The notes under the pieces: model-generated
What the model saw: the letters and a program-made list of their open reading frames with translations, nothing else
What the model was told of the DNA's origin: nothing
The model's database searches: none
Assembly (NCBI GenBank): GCA_020634795.1
Contig: JACKAZ010000001.1
Span: 248,001-312,000, forward strand
DNA length: 64,000 nucleotides
Source: Ardenticatenales bacterium
GTDB lineage: Bacteria > Chloroflexota > Anaerolineae > Ardenticatenales > Ardenticatenaceae
Reading direction: 5' to 3'
Shown: positions 8,020-16,901 of the stretch, piece by piece
How positions within the stretch are numbered: position 1 is the stretch's first letter
Layout: each line of letters begins with the position of its first letter
Position numbers and translations under genes: made by a program

Positions 8020-10150
8020 TGCTGGTTGTCGCGGTGCTGTCGGTGAGTGCGGGCGGTTCTTCGCGCGGCAGCGCGCGGTCGGGATACTTGATGCGTGGGT
8101 GGTAGATCCCGCGCAGCACGCTGGTCAGCGCCTGCTCCACCCGTTGCAGGTCGCGCAGGGTCAGGTCGCAGTCGTCCAACTGCCCCAGCGAGAGCTTGGT
8201 TGCGATGGCCTTGCGGACCAGCGACTCGACCTCTTCTTCGCTGCCTGGCTTCACCGCGCGCGAGGTCGCCTCCACCGTGTCAGCGATCATCAGAATGGCG
8301 GCTTCGCGCGTTTTGGGGATCGGCCCCGGATAGCGGAACGCTTCGAAATCGACGTTCGCTTCGCCATCTTGCTCGCACGCCTTGTGATAGAAATAGGCGA
8401 CCGGCGTGGTGCCGTGGTGCTGTCGAATCAGGTCGATGATCGTTGCGGGCAAGTTGTGCTTACGCGCCATCTTCACCCCTTCGGTCACATGGTCCAGGAT
8501 GATTTCCGCACTTTGATAGGGGTCGTTCAGCTTGTCGTGAGGGTTGACGCCCTCACTCTGATTCTCCACGAAAAAGAGTGGATTCTTCATCTTGCCGATA
8601 TCGTGATAGTAAGCGCCAACCCGCACCAGCAGCATGTCCGCACCCACCGCTTCCGCCGCCCGCTCGGCCAGATTGCTGACGACGATGCTGTGGTGATAGC
8701 TGCCCGCCGCCGTCAGCAGCAGGTTGCGGAAGAGGGGGTGGGTGGGGCGGGCCAATTCCATCAGTTGGACGAAGGTCGTGATGCCGAGCATGCTGCTGGC
8801 GATGTAAAAGCCGGCGAGTGCCAGGCTGGCCGAGGCCAAGCCGCTGAGCAGGGCAACGGCCGCCCATTGCGCCACGTCGACCCACGCGGTGATTTCGCCG
8901 CTGAACAGCGTGAGGGCCAAGACGACCACGGCGTTGGCGATGCCAACCACGACGCCCGTGGCGACGAAGCTGCCCAGTCGTTCGATGCGCCACAGCGCCA
9001 GCGCGGCGATCGCGCTGCCCGCAAAGGTGTAGATCGTCATGCCCGCATCTTTGGCCAGATAGCCGATCACCAGCGCGACGATGGTGGTGAAGAGCAGCCC
9101 AATGTCGATGCCAAGCAGGACACTGACGATCATGGTGCCGAAGGCGGCGGGAAAGAAGATGCTCAACAGTCCGCCCGATGGCACCGCAAAACGGGCACCC
9201 ACCACCACGATGATCAGCAGCCCAATCGCCAGCCCCATCACGCGCGGCGTGTACCATAAATCGGTGTGGACGCGGTTGATATAAACGCCAAAGACGGTGG
9301 TCAACACCAGCGAGATCAAGCCGAAGCCCGCGATCTGCCACCACGAATTGCCCCGTTTCTGCAGCCCCAACGCTTCCAGCGCTTCGATCTGCTCTGCCGT
9401 GACGCGCTCACCTTCAAAGGTGATCTTTTGATTGGCCCCCACGCTGACCATGTAGGGCTGAACGGCCTCACGGGCCGCTTGGCGGGCCGCATCGGTCGCC
9501 TCCACATCCACCTCACTGTTGGCGATCACCATCTCCTGCGCCCATTCACTCACGACTTGGCTCTGCTCGCGGTTGAAAGTCGCGCTGATGCGGCTTGGAA
9601 TCTCGTTGCGTACCGCCTGTAGCTGCGTACTGCGTACCTCGCCCCGCATTGTCTGGTCAACGATCCGCTCCGCCTCGGCCACCGTTGCGCCCCACTGCTC
9701 TTCGGCCATCGTCAGCAGCGCCGCTGTCGCATCGGGCGAAAAGCTGATCGATTCGATCGCTTGCACATAGGCGACACGGCGCTCTTCGCCGAGCGCCCTG
9801 TCGGCCCGTACCGCGTCGAGATATTGCCGCGTCTCCTCCATCAGCGCCACCTGTTGCGCGCCGAGGGCGCGGTTGGGGGCGCTATAAATCGTGGCGACAT
9901 CGAGCGCGGCTTGCTCCCGCGCTTGCTCGGTGCGGATCGTGCTCTCGTATTCGGCGGCGCTGGTGGCCCGGATGTCGCGTGGACTGATCTGTCCCACCGT
10001 GACGGCGCGACTCAATGTGGGTTGAAAGGCCAGCGCGGCCCAGAGCGTCAGCCAGAGCAGCGTCATCCACGCAAAGCCGTAGAGCAGGCTAAGGAACTTC
10101 TGCCACAGTCTGCGGAATCGGTTTGGCGGATTGATCTGCGCAATCGTCAT
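7982..10150 (-). CDS. PgpH-type 7TM receptor with intracellular HD phosphodiesterase domain
   Basis: A 722-aa membrane protein. There is one N-terminal TM (about 20-45), an extracytoplasmic 7TMR-HDED region (about 50-275), seven TM helices (about 280-470), then an HD domain. The metal ligands of the HD domain are visible: HHSIVVSNL (near 485), YHDIGK (near 515), HV in LDHVTEGV, and RQHHGT. In Listeria PgpH this domain breaks down cyclic di-AMP, so control of c-di-AMP and hence of osmotic balance is the likely role. That activity is inferred from the family. It is co-transcribed with yqeY upstream and ybeY downstream. Confidence 0.93.
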   Translation of the reverse strand: MTIAQINPPNRFRRLWQKFLSLLYGFAWMTLLWLTLWAALAFQPTLSRAVTVGQISPRDIRATSAAEYESTIRTEQAREQAALDVATIYSAPNRALGAQQVALMEETRQYLDAVRADRALGEERRVAYVQAIESISFSPDATAALLTMAEEQWGATVAEAERIVDQTMRGEVRSTQLQAVRNEIPSRISATFNREQSQVVSEWAQEMVIANSEVDVEATDAARQAAREAVQPYMVSVGANQKITFEGERVTAEQIEALEALGLQKRGNSWWQIAGFGLISLVLTTVFGVYINRVHTDLWYTPRVMGLAIGLLIIVVVGARFAVPSGGLLSIFFPAAFGTMIVSVLLGIDIGLLFTTIVALVIGYLAKDAGMTIYTFAGSAIAALALWRIERLGSFVATGVVVGIANAVVVLALTLFSGEITAWVDVAQWAAVALLSGLASASLALAGFYIASSMLGITTFVQLMELARPTHPLFRNLLLTAAGSYHHSIVVSNLAERAAEAVGADMLLVRVGAYYHDIGKMKNPLFFVENQSEGVNPHDKLNDPYQSAEIILDHVTEGVKMARKHNLPATIIDLIRQHHGTTPVAYFYHKACEQDGEANVDFEAFRYPGPIPKTREAAILMIADTVEATSRAVKPGSEEEVESLVRKAIATKLSLGQLDDCDLTLRDLQRVEQALTSVLRGIYHPRIKYPDRALPREEPPALTDSTATTSNDASSHSVPHRA

Positions 10151-10250
10151 AATCGTAATCTCGATCTAGCTTTGGGGATGGGGGCAGGGCGGTCAGGGAT
10201 CGTATAGCATTGTGAATCGCGCTTCGCACATCGGCACCGTGCGGCGCGTA

Positions 10251-10694
10251 CTACCCCAACCGTTCACGGACGATACGTTGCACGGCGGCGCCGTCCGCTT
10301 TGCCGCGCAATTTGCTCATCAACGGCCCCATGACGCGGCCAATGTCCGAAAGCCCGTTCGCACCCACCGCCGCGATCTGCGCGTCGACGGCCGCCCCGAT
10401 TTCGTCGTCACTCATCATTTCCGGCAAATAGGATTCGATGATCGCCAACTCGGCCCGTTCGCCATCGGCCAAGTCGCTGCGCCCGGCCTCGTCGTAGGCG
10501 GCGATTGAATCGCGGCGCTGCTTTGCCTGCTTCTGGAGTTGGGCCTGCCACTCCGGCGCGGTCAGCGCCTCGCCCTTCTCGATTTCGGCATTCTTCAACG
10601 TCGTCATCAGCAGCCGAATCGTGTCGCGGCGACCGGTGTTCCGTTCGCGCATCGCGGCTTTCAGTGCTTGGTTCAGTTCGTCGTGGATGGACAT
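10251..10694 (-). CDS. YqeY/GatB-domain family protein
   Basis: A 147-aa protein of the YqeY family. The N-terminal helical half begins MSIHDELNQALKAAMRERN. The C-terminal half resembles the tail of the amidotransferase subunit GatB: GRVMGPLMSKLRGKADG. Family members may help amidotransferase or tRNA binding, but the function is not established. The open frame extends further upstream, but ATG 10694 gives the normal N-terminus and has GAGG six bases before it. It lies between mtaB and the PgpH gene in one leftward run. Confidence 0.9.
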   Translation of the reverse strand: MSIHDELNQALKAAMRERNTGRRDTIRLLMTTLKNAEIEKGEALTAPEWQAQLQKQAKQRRDSIAAYDEAGRSDLADGERAELAIIESYLPEMMSDDEIGAAVDAQIAAVGANGLSDIGRVMGPLMSKLRGKADGAAVQRIVRERLG

Positions 10695-10872
10695 GGCGGC
10701 CTCGGAGGTAAGGTGTGTTGGTGTGATAGGGTGGTTGCTGTCGTCGTAAGGGCGAACAGTGATTGGGTAGACGGTGGTACGAGTACAGAGGCTTTCCAGT
10801 TGTAAGGGCGCCATATTCCAATGCCCCCTACTCCCTTGCTCTTGCGCTTCCATGCTGTCGAGCTGCTTGGTT

Positions 10873-12156
10873 TCAGTGGCCGCCAAAGCGCCTCCCCGCG
10901 ACGCGGAATCCGTCGCCTTCCAGCACCTCCAGTGTCACAGTCGAAAGCTGATTGCGCTGGATGGCCGGATCGTCGCTCGTGACGCGCAGGTAGTTGCCGG
11001 TCAGCCCGCTGATCGTCCCATCGTTGCGGCGCTGTTCCCACAAGACGCGCTGTTGGGAGCCGATCATGGCCCGTCGAAAGGCCTCTGCGCTTGCCGTGCT
11101 GAGTTCAGCCATTTCGTGCCAGCGTGCCTTCTTCAATCGGTTGGGGAGTTGGCCCCCCATGGTGGCGGCGCGGGTGCCGGGCCGGGGGCTGAACGTAAAG
11201 ATATGGGCGTCGGCGAAGGCCATCGCCTTGACGAAGGCCATGCTTTCGCGATGTTCTTCCTCTGTTTCTGCCGGGAAGCCGACGATGATATCCGTGGTGA
11301 GCGCGACATCGGGAATCATGGCACGGGCCGCATCGACCATCGCGGCGAACTCTTCGGTGCGATAGGCCCGCTTCATGCGCCGCAAGATGGCGTCGCTGCC
11401 ACTCTGCAGGCTCATGTGCAGGTGGGCGCAGAGCCGTTCGCCCCAGCGCGGCCACAGCTCCAACCACGACGGCTTGAAATGCCACGGCTCCAACGAGGAG
11501 AGCCGCAGCCGAGGTAGCTCGCTTTCGTGCAAAATGCGCGTGATCAGCCCGCCGAGATCAAGTTCTCCCGCCGATTCGCGGCCATAGGAGCCCGCATGCA
11601 CACCGGTCAAGACCACCTCTTGACAGCCGCGCGCCGCCAGCCGCTGCACCTCGGCCACAATCGCATCCGCGTCACGACTACGTGCGTCGCCCCGCGCGAT
11701 CGTCGTCAGGCAGAAGCTGCAGGCCAAGTTGCAGCCATCCTGAATCTTGACGAAGGCGCGTGTCTGATCGAGCACCAGCGGGTAGAGTTGCAGGTCCCCG
11801 TCGGCCCGATAGTCCGCGCCCAGCGCGAAGCCTTCGGTGCCGAGCGCCTCCCCGATCAGGGGCAGCAGATTCTCCTTCTCCGCATTCGCCACGATGATCG
11901 CTTCGTCGCCAAAGGCGTGGGGCCGTACCTCGCTGTGGCAGCCGGTGACGACCACACGTTGCCCCGCATGGTGGCGCGCCGCCTGCACCGACTTGCGGCC
12001 CGCTTCGCCCGTGACGGTGCAGCTATTGAGCACGATCAGATCGGCCTCCCGCTCATCCTCGGTCACGACATGACCGGTCAGCACGAAACCCTGTGCGATC
12101 CGCTCTGCCTCCGCTTGGTTGAGCCGACAGCCCAACGTTTTGACATGTATCTTCAT
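10873..12156 (-). CDS. mtaB: tRNA t6A37 methylthiotransferase, MtaB-like radical SAM protein
   Basis: A 427-aa methylthiotransferase. The N-terminal UPF0004 domain binds one 4Fe-4S cluster through C10, C46 and C73 (KTLGCRLNQ, NSCTVT, VTGCHSEV). The radical SAM cluster is C142-x3-C146-x2-C149 (DGCNLACSFC). TDIIVGFPAETEEE and a C-terminal TRAM-like region follow. KTLGCRLNQAE is the MtaB form rather than the MiaB form. MtaB would convert t6A to ms2t6A at tRNA position 37. ATG 12156 gives the canonical MKIHVKTLGC start; 15 upstream in-frame codons look non-coding. Confidence 0.92.
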   Translation of the reverse strand: MKIHVKTLGCRLNQAEAERIAQGFVLTGHVVTEDEREADLIVLNSCTVTGEAGRKSVQAARHHAGQRVVVTGCHSEVRPHAFGDEAIIVANAEKENLLPLIGEALGTEGFALGADYRADGDLQLYPLVLDQTRAFVKIQDGCNLACSFCLTTIARGDARSRDADAIVAEVQRLAARGCQEVVLTGVHAGSYGRESAGELDLGGLITRILHESELPRLRLSSLEPWHFKPSWLELWPRWGERLCAHLHMSLQSGSDAILRRMKRAYRTEEFAAMVDAARAMIPDVALTTDIIVGFPAETEEEHRESMAFVKAMAFADAHIFTFSPRPGTRAATMGGQLPNRLKKARWHEMAELSTASAEAFRRAMIGSQQRVLWEQRRNDGTISGLTGNYLRVTSDDPAIQRNQLSTVTLEVLEGDGFRVAGRRFGGH

Positions 12157-12241
12157 CGTAACGCGGTAGTTTCGGATGACATAATGCGCAGATTCTAGCA
12201 CATATTTCTGTTTTGGGCGTTTAAGGCGTGCTAGAGTGTGG

Positions 12242-12385
12242 GAGTTTGATGAGTTTGATGAGTTTGATGAGTTTGGTGAGTTTGGTGAGTTTGATGAGTT
12301 TGGTGAGTTTGATGAGTTTGGTGAGTTTTGTGAGTTTTATGAGTTTTATGAGTTTTGTGAGTTTTATGAGTTTGGTGAGTTTGCG
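12242..12385. repeat. 9-base tandem repeat array, 16 units of GAGTTTGRT/GAGTTTTRT
   Basis: Sixteen back-to-back 9-mers occupy this stretch. The first nine alternate GAGTTTGAT and GAGTTTGGT. The next five are GAGTTTTGT or GAGTTTTAT, and the last two are GAGTTTGGT and GAGTTTGCG. A looser tail (GGTTGGATGGGTTTGG) continues to about 12410. Because the unit is a multiple of three, every frame is open and yields tripeptide repeats on both strands. That is a by-product, not evidence of a gene. The array lies between the recQ 3' end and mtaB's promoter region. Confidence 0.92.
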
Positions 12386-12456
12386 GGTTGGATGGGTTTG
12401 GTAGGTTGGAGTGAGCAGCAACGGCAGAGCGGCGAAACGATTCTCGACCTCTGCCC

Positions 12457-12484
12457 ATGCACCATGCACCATGCACCATGCACC
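12457..12484. repeat. Four 7-base tandem units (ATGCACC)
   Basis: Four exact copies of ATGCACC lie 70 bases past the 9-base array. Downstream come TTCGCCATTCGCC, TTCTGCGTTC words and a copy of the dispersed motif GGAGCCTACCCTGAGCGAAG (12517-12536). The stretch from 12157 to 12550 therefore holds only repeats of different unit lengths and no gene. Confidence 0.85.
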
Positions 12485-12516
12485 TTTCGCCATTCGCCAA
12501 CATCCGTTCTGCGTTC

Positions 12517-12536
12517 GGAGCCTACCCTGAGCGAAG
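12517..12536 (+). repeat. Dispersed 20-base motif, copy 1
   Basis: GGAGCCTACCCTGAGCGAAG. The same motif with one or two changes occurs at 36216 (+) and 53249 (-), always outside genes. Flanking TTCTGCGTT words are also shared with the 53249 copy. Confidence 0.75.
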
Positions 12537-12550
12537 AGATGGGTTCTGCG

Positions 12551-15274
12551 TTACCTGCTCTGCGTTCCCAGTTCTTCCGCCAGGATTTCCAGAATGGCCT
12601 CGCCGTACCGCTCGGCACGCTGGGGGCCGATGCCCGGCACGTCGAGCAGTTCGTTGGGGCTGCGGGGGTGGGAGAGCACGAGGGTCCGCATGATGGCGTC
12701 GGTGCAGATCACGTAGGCGGGGACGTTCTGCTCGCTGGCCTCTTCGGTGCGCCATGCCCGCAAACGGGCCAGCGCCGCCCGTTGTTGCAGATCGGTGATC
12801 GGGCTGGCGGTGGCGGCGGCCACGGGGGTCGCCTCGGGGGGCGCGGGCTGCAGGGTGGCGAGGAGGCTGTCGCCGTAGGCCGCCGCCTTTTGAGCGCCGA
12901 TCAGCGCTTCCAGCGCCGCGCGGTCGGCGGGGGGGGTGCGGGCGAGGGTGCGTAACATGGTGTTGGAGAGCAGGGCGTACGGCGGCTGATTGGCCGTGTA
13001 GGCGGCGCGGCTCCGCCAGGCTTCCAGCTCGCTGAGCCGCGTTTGGGCCGCGTCGTCCAGCGGTGTTTCTTCATTGCTCTCGGCGCTGCGGTGGCCCTGT
13101 TCTTCCGCGCGGCGCAGCGCGGCCACCACGCAACGGATTTCGCTGTAAGAGACGTGGTCGGGCAGCAGCTCCTTGATCGGGGAGAGGTAGTAGGTTCCGG
13201 CTTCGACGACTGCGGCCTCGATTTCTGTGCGCCGTGCCTCCGGCACCACCCGTTCCACCGCCAGCTCGCCCTTGCCGATCAGATCGGCGAGGTGGTTTTG
13301 GACCGTGGTGATCGCCAGCCCGCGCGCCTCGGCAATCGCCGCCACATCCAACCCCGAATCGAACAGACGCAGCGTCTCGTGCGCGGTCGAGCTGGCGTGA
13401 TGGCTCGGCAGTTGGCGCACCTTCACCGCTTGGCTGCCGAACTCGGTCACGAAGGTCAACGCGCTTCGTTGGCGGATGGCCCGCTCCCCGCTCCGACTGA
13501 GCGCCAGCAGCGCGAAACGGTCGTTGCGCTCGATCTGCAAGAGCCGCTCCTGCACCAGATCGTTGATCAGCGCCATGATCCCCTTCTGTTTGAGGTGGCT
13601 CAGTTGGCCAAACTGGGGGTGGCTGAAGTAGCGTTCCATCCCCGTCCGTCGGCTGCCGCCCAGTAACTGGGCCAGCCGCTGCCGCCCCACCCCATAATCG
13701 AGATGGGCGACCGCATCCAAAACGGCCAGCGCCGCCTTCTCTTCGGGTGATTGGGCGATGCGTTGCGACAGGGCGCGCCCCTGATGCTGACAGTTGTCGC
13801 AGCACCATTCGGCGACCGGTGGCGTGGCATCCCCAAAATAGTCGAGCAGGTATTGGCGACGACAGTCGTGGCTCTGGGCGTAATCGAGCATCGTGTTGAG
13901 CAGGTGGCGGCGCTGCGCCCGACGTTGCTCCACTTCGGCCATCGCCGCGTCCATCTGCACCGGCCCAGTCGCACCACGGAATTGCCACTGCTCCCCGTTG
14001 CCGTTCTCGTCGAGCAGTTCGACGAGGCCTGCGGCTTCCAGCAGTCCCATGGCGGTGCGGGCCTTGCTCTCTAGCCGCCATTCCATGACGGTGGCCAAGT
14101 GGGACGGGCCGATCGAGAGCTGCGCGCCATTGCGTATCGCCTCGTCCCGCAAGAAGCGGTAGAGGTCGCGCAACTCGTCGAGCGTGGGCGCTTCGTTTTC
14201 GATAAACCATTCGTGGAGCCGTGCATCGCTCGGGTCGTGGAGCAGCAGGCAGTGGGCGGGGTCGCCGTCGCGCCCGGCGCGTCCTGCCTCTTGGTAGTAG
14301 GCTTCGACCGTACCGGGCAGCGTGTAGTGGATCACGAAACGGACGTCCGGCTTGTCGACGCCCATGCCGAACGCGTTGGTGGCGACGACGATCGGCACGC
14401 GCCCCTCCATCCAATCCTGCTGCACCCCGTTGCGCTCTTCGGCGGAGAGGCCCGCGTGGTAGAAGGCGCAACCCCGGCCCGTGTAGGCGCGGATGAAACC
14501 CGCCACATCGGCCGCCTCGCGCCGCCGCCCCACATAGATCAGGCCACAATCATCGGCGGGGCGCCCGTCCAACCAGCCCTTCAAAAGCTGCTGTTTGCGG
14601 GTGTCGCCCGGCGCGAAGATCGCTTCGAGCCGCAGGTTGGGACGATTGAAGCCGGTGACGAGGCGGAAGGGGCGGCGCAGTTCGAGCTGGCGCTCGATGT
14701 CTTCTTGGACTTGGGGGGTGGCGGTCGCGGTGAGCGCGATGACGGGGGGGTGGCCGATCTCTTGCACGACCTCGCCGATGGTGCGGTAGTCGGGGCGGAA
14801 ATCGTGGCCCCACTGCGAAATGCAATGGGCCTCATCCACGGCCAACAGCGAGACATTACAATGGCGCAGCGCGGCCATGAACCGCGCATTGCGCAGCCGT
14901 TCCGGCGCGATATAACAGAGTTTCCAGCGCCGTTCGTGGAGGCCGCGCAGCCGCTCGCCCTGCTCCGCCGCAGTAAGCGCTGAGTTGATGAACGTGGCGG
15001 GCAGGCCCTGCGCTTGCAAGGCATCCACTTGGTCTTTCATCAGCGCGATCAACGGCGAGATGACCAACGTGATGCCGTCGTGGAGCAGCGCGGGCAACTG
15101 GAAGCAGAGGCTTTTGCCCGCACCGGTCGGCATCACCACCAGCGCATCGCGGCCCGCCATCAGCGCGCGGATCGTTTCGCGCTGCCCCTCGCGGAAGGCA
15201 GCAAGGCCGAAGCGCTGCTGTAGCGCGGCGCTCAGTTGCGCGTCGAGTGGGGGTGGGGAGACGTGCGGTACCAT
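12551..15274 (-). CDS. recQ: ATP-dependent DNA helicase RecQ with HTH and two HRDC-like domains
   Basis: A 907-aa 3'-5' helicase for recombination and replication-fork repair. Walker A is MPTGAGKS (48-55), the DEAH box is 147-150 followed by CISQWGHDFR, and the second RecA fold ends GRAGRDG (331-337). Zinc ligands C471, C491/C492 and C495 follow, then an RQC winged helix (about 510-600), an HTH_40-like region (about 640-720), and two successive HRDC-like domains (about 755-835 and 845-905). It is longer than E. coli RecQ (about 610 aa). ATG 15274 (MVPHV) was chosen because homology starts just after it; 40 upstream codons are open but unrelated. The first five codons and upstream region form half of a 52-base direct repeat (15260-15311 and 17950-18001). 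Confidence 0.95.
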   Translation of the reverse strand: MVPHVSPPPLDAQLSAALQQRFGLAAFREGQRETIRALMAGRDALVVMPTGAGKSLCFQLPALLHDGITLVISPLIALMKDQVDALQAQGLPATFINSALTAAEQGERLRGLHERRWKLCYIAPERLRNARFMAALRHCNVSLLAVDEAHCISQWGHDFRPDYRTIGEVVQEIGHPPVIALTATATPQVQEDIERQLELRRPFRLVTGFNRPNLRLEAIFAPGDTRKQQLLKGWLDGRPADDCGLIYVGRRREAADVAGFIRAYTGRGCAFYHAGLSAEERNGVQQDWMEGRVPIVVATNAFGMGVDKPDVRFVIHYTLPGTVEAYYQEAGRAGRDGDPAHCLLLHDPSDARLHEWFIENEAPTLDELRDLYRFLRDEAIRNGAQLSIGPSHLATVMEWRLESKARTAMGLLEAAGLVELLDENGNGEQWQFRGATGPVQMDAAMAEVEQRRAQRRHLLNTMLDYAQSHDCRRQYLLDYFGDATPPVAEWCCDNCQHQGRALSQRIAQSPEEKAALAVLDAVAHLDYGVGRQRLAQLLGGSRRTGMERYFSHPQFGQLSHLKQKGIMALINDLVQERLLQIERNDRFALLALSRSGERAIRQRSALTFVTEFGSQAVKVRQLPSHHASSTAHETLRLFDSGLDVAAIAEARGLAITTVQNHLADLIGKGELAVERVVPEARRTEIEAAVVEAGTYYLSPIKELLPDHVSYSEIRCVVAALRRAEEQGHRSAESNEETPLDDAAQTRLSELEAWRSRAAYTANQPPYALLSNTMLRTLARTPPADRAALEALIGAQKAAAYGDSLLATLQPAPPEATPVAAATASPITDLQQRAALARLRAWRTEEASEQNVPAYVICTDAIMRTLVLSHPRSPNELLDVPGIGPQRAERYGEAILEILAEELGTQSR

Positions 15275-15311
15275 GGGGGAAGTGTAGGTCGGGATGCGTC
15301 GGAGGGAAAGT
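15260..15311. repeat. Left copy of 52-base direct repeat (recQ 5' end)
   Basis: It matches 17950-18001 at 49 of 52 positions in the same orientation, an offset of 2690 bases. It spans the first five recQ codons, the start codon and about 37 bases upstream. The copy at 17950 keeps the ATG but meets a stop after seven codons. The repeats bracket a low-GC island and look like a target-site or attachment-site duplication. Confidence 0.9.
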
Positions 15312-15394
15312 AGGGGGAGGGTAGGAAGATAGCGTTCTATGATAGGTGCTGTGCAACTAGCACTTTTTCTCTGTACAACTATGCTCTGGAACAC

Positions 15395-15985
15395 TTACTT
15401 CCATAGCTTCTCTAAGCGGCGGTGTTCACATAGAAGGTGTCCGTATTCTGATCTAACCTTCAAGTCTATTGCGAATATTCGATTATCACGATATGCATCT
15501 GGTATTTGATCCCATCTTACTGCCAAAAACGCTCCTTCATACCATCTAGAATCTTGATAAGCAGAAGTATATATTTCGCTGCGTCCTTTCGAAACTATAA
15601 TGCCGCTCTCAAAATCTAATATTTCGCACGATAAGACAAACTGTCGATTTAGCATGTCTAGTGCTCTTGCCGCGACATAAAAGTAAAGCCAACCTTCATA
15701 AATGCGTTCTTCAGCCGGATTAACATTTAAACTATAATCTCCTAGTAACTTTGCCCCCACATGACCAACTCTGCCTTTCTGATCGACTGTGAAATCACTA
15801 GCATTCGTGAATTGAACGATTTCGCGATAGCAGTTACTACACCCAAGGTTGTTAAACTGTACGTTACCAATTCTAACTCTATCTTTCTGGCCGCAAAGGT
15901 CACACGAAATAAAGACATCAAGAATCTTACCAATCCCCCATGAAATGCCTCCAGCCACAATCATAGAGAATAAATCAATTGCCAT
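15395..15985 (-). CDS. Uncharacterised protein with N-terminal hydrophobic segment and zinc-ribbon cysteines
   Basis: 196 aa; I do not recognise the family. A short hydrophobic N-terminus (residues 4-26) is followed by two C-x2-C knuckles, C28/C31 (ISCDLCGQ) and C49/C52 (LGCSNCY), spaced like a zinc ribbon. The rest is a mixed alpha/beta region with many aromatic residues. A very good ribosome-binding site (GGGAGGAA) precedes ATG 15985 at about 6 bases, which supports a real gene. Codon use is far more A/T-rich than in recQ or mscS, so it is probably acquired. It is the first gene of the island, next to recQ. Confidence 0.75.
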   Translation of the reverse strand: MAIDLFSMIVAGGISWGIGKILDVFISCDLCGQKDRVRIGNVQFNNLGCSNCYREIVQFTNASDFTVDQKGRVGHVGAKLLGDYSLNVNPAEERIYEGWLYFYVAARALDMLNRQFVLSCEILDFESGIIVSKGRSEIYTSAYQDSRWYEGAFLAVRWDQIPDAYRDNRIFAIDLKVRSEYGHLLCEHRRLEKLWK

Positions 15986-16122
15986 TAATTCCTCCCGTAA
16001 ATAACTATCAAGAAGGCATATGCGCCAAAGGGGCTTGCATAGCTCTCAACTGGCCGCCGTTGTTTTGTTGCTGACGTCGAATTCAACTCTATGCACTCCC
16101 TCACAGCTAGAGACGCATTCGA

Positions 16123-16292
16123 GTCTAACATAGCCGCCTGACAACGCCAACACATTGCCATGCTCGCTGCCCGGCGCTGCTTTGTCCTGGAGCAGCGCAA
16201 CATCTCCCGTGGCCGCTGCGCGGTGCGGGCGCATGGCCTTACAGTGAGGGTGCAGCGGGGCGAGAAAGCACGTAAATATCTACAGCTTAGAT
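16123..16292 (-). repeat. attC-like element R1 (about 170 bases)
   Basis: Bounded by GTCTAAC (16123-16129) and CTTAGAT (16286-16292), an inverted pair. On the minus strand this reads ATCTAAG ... GTTAGAC, close to the R-YYY-AAC ... GTT-RRR-Y ends of integron attC sites. It shares an identical block of about 41 bases (16140-16180, starting GACAACGCCAACACATTGCC) with R2 at 17735-17905, which is 171 bases and the same way round. The inner part can fold: GCGCTGCT and AGCAGCGC pair across 9 bases near 16175-16199. It is longer than usual attC sites (about 57-141 bases), so the name is tentative. Confidence 0.5.
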
Positions 16293-16370
16293 CGTCGAAT
16301 AACCAGAAAGCGCCGTCTCTCGTGATTGTGCCTTATCCTTCAACGCACCCGATCTCTAATGCGAGAGAGA

Positions 16371-16901
16371 TCATTGTTCGTCTGCTAAGAGCTTGAGTAG
16401 CTCATGCTGTTTTTTCAACAGTTTTTGTTGCTCTTGTATCAATTCCTTCTGACGTAATAATGTTTGTTCAAGCAATCCTAGTAAACTCTGATACTGTTTG
16501 AGTAGACGTCTGTGCTCAATTGCGCGAAGCCTGCGAAGTCGAGTCGCGATAAGGGGAGGACGGTTCAGGCGCAGTCGTTTCAGTGTGAATGACCCCATGG
16601 CTGTTAGCGGATACAAAATGCCATCATCAAGCAGAAGAAAATGGCGGTCGGAACTCTCGCTGCGAGGATTCCAAAGCATTTGATCCCGGTCATTCTCAGG
16701 CCAATAGTCAAGTTTGAACTGGTTACAGCGGATACAACCGTATATCAAGTTATCGGGGTGGTCGTCGCCGCCTTTGCTTCTTGGTTTGAAGTGATCGACT
16801 GTTAGCTCTCCGCCCGAATCTGTCTCACTGACACCACAGAATTCGCACATGTAATCGGCACGGTTACGAATCTGGTCTCTAATTTTATGCTCTAAGATCA
16901 T
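16371..16901 (-). CDS. HNH endonuclease with C-terminal coiled coil
   Basis: A 176-aa protein. The HNH fold is complete: C19-x2-C22 (YMCEFCG), LTVDHFKPRSKGGDDH with D36-H37, N51 in HPDNLIYGC, and C56-x2-C59 (CIRCN). This is the zinc-bound HNH type (McrA-like). The last 60 residues are rich in L, E, Q and K (QTLLRQKELIQEQQKLLKKQ) and should form a coiled coil, perhaps for dimerisation or for binding the small partner protein. The start overlaps the stop of the upstream gene (ATGA, 16898-16901). HNH proteins of this kind occur in mobile elements and defence modules. Target and role here are unknown. Confidence 0.85.
   Translation of the reverse strand: MILEHKIRDQIRNRADYMCEFCGVSETDSGGELTVDHFKPRSKGGDDHPDNLIYGCIRCNQFKLDYWPENDRDQMLWNPRSESSDRHFLLLDDGILYPLTAMGSFTLKRLRLNRPPLIATRLRRLRAIEHRRLLKQYQSLLGLLEQTLLRQKELIQEQQKLLKKQHELLKLLADEQ

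Noticed and set aside
5473..9259. Long open frames on the plus strand opposite the EF-G-like and HD-protein genes
   Set aside because: GC-rich third positions of the true minus-strand genes keep the antisense frames open. The translations show no domain.
12242..12385. CRISPR array
   Set aside because: Units are 9 bases with no spacers and no cas genes are near.
12236..12955. Open frames on both strands through the 9-base array, giving EFDEFGEF, TKLIKL or HQTHQT peptides
   Set aside because: A 9-base unit keeps every frame open. Repetitive translation is a by-product, and the rest of the frame is antisense to recQ.
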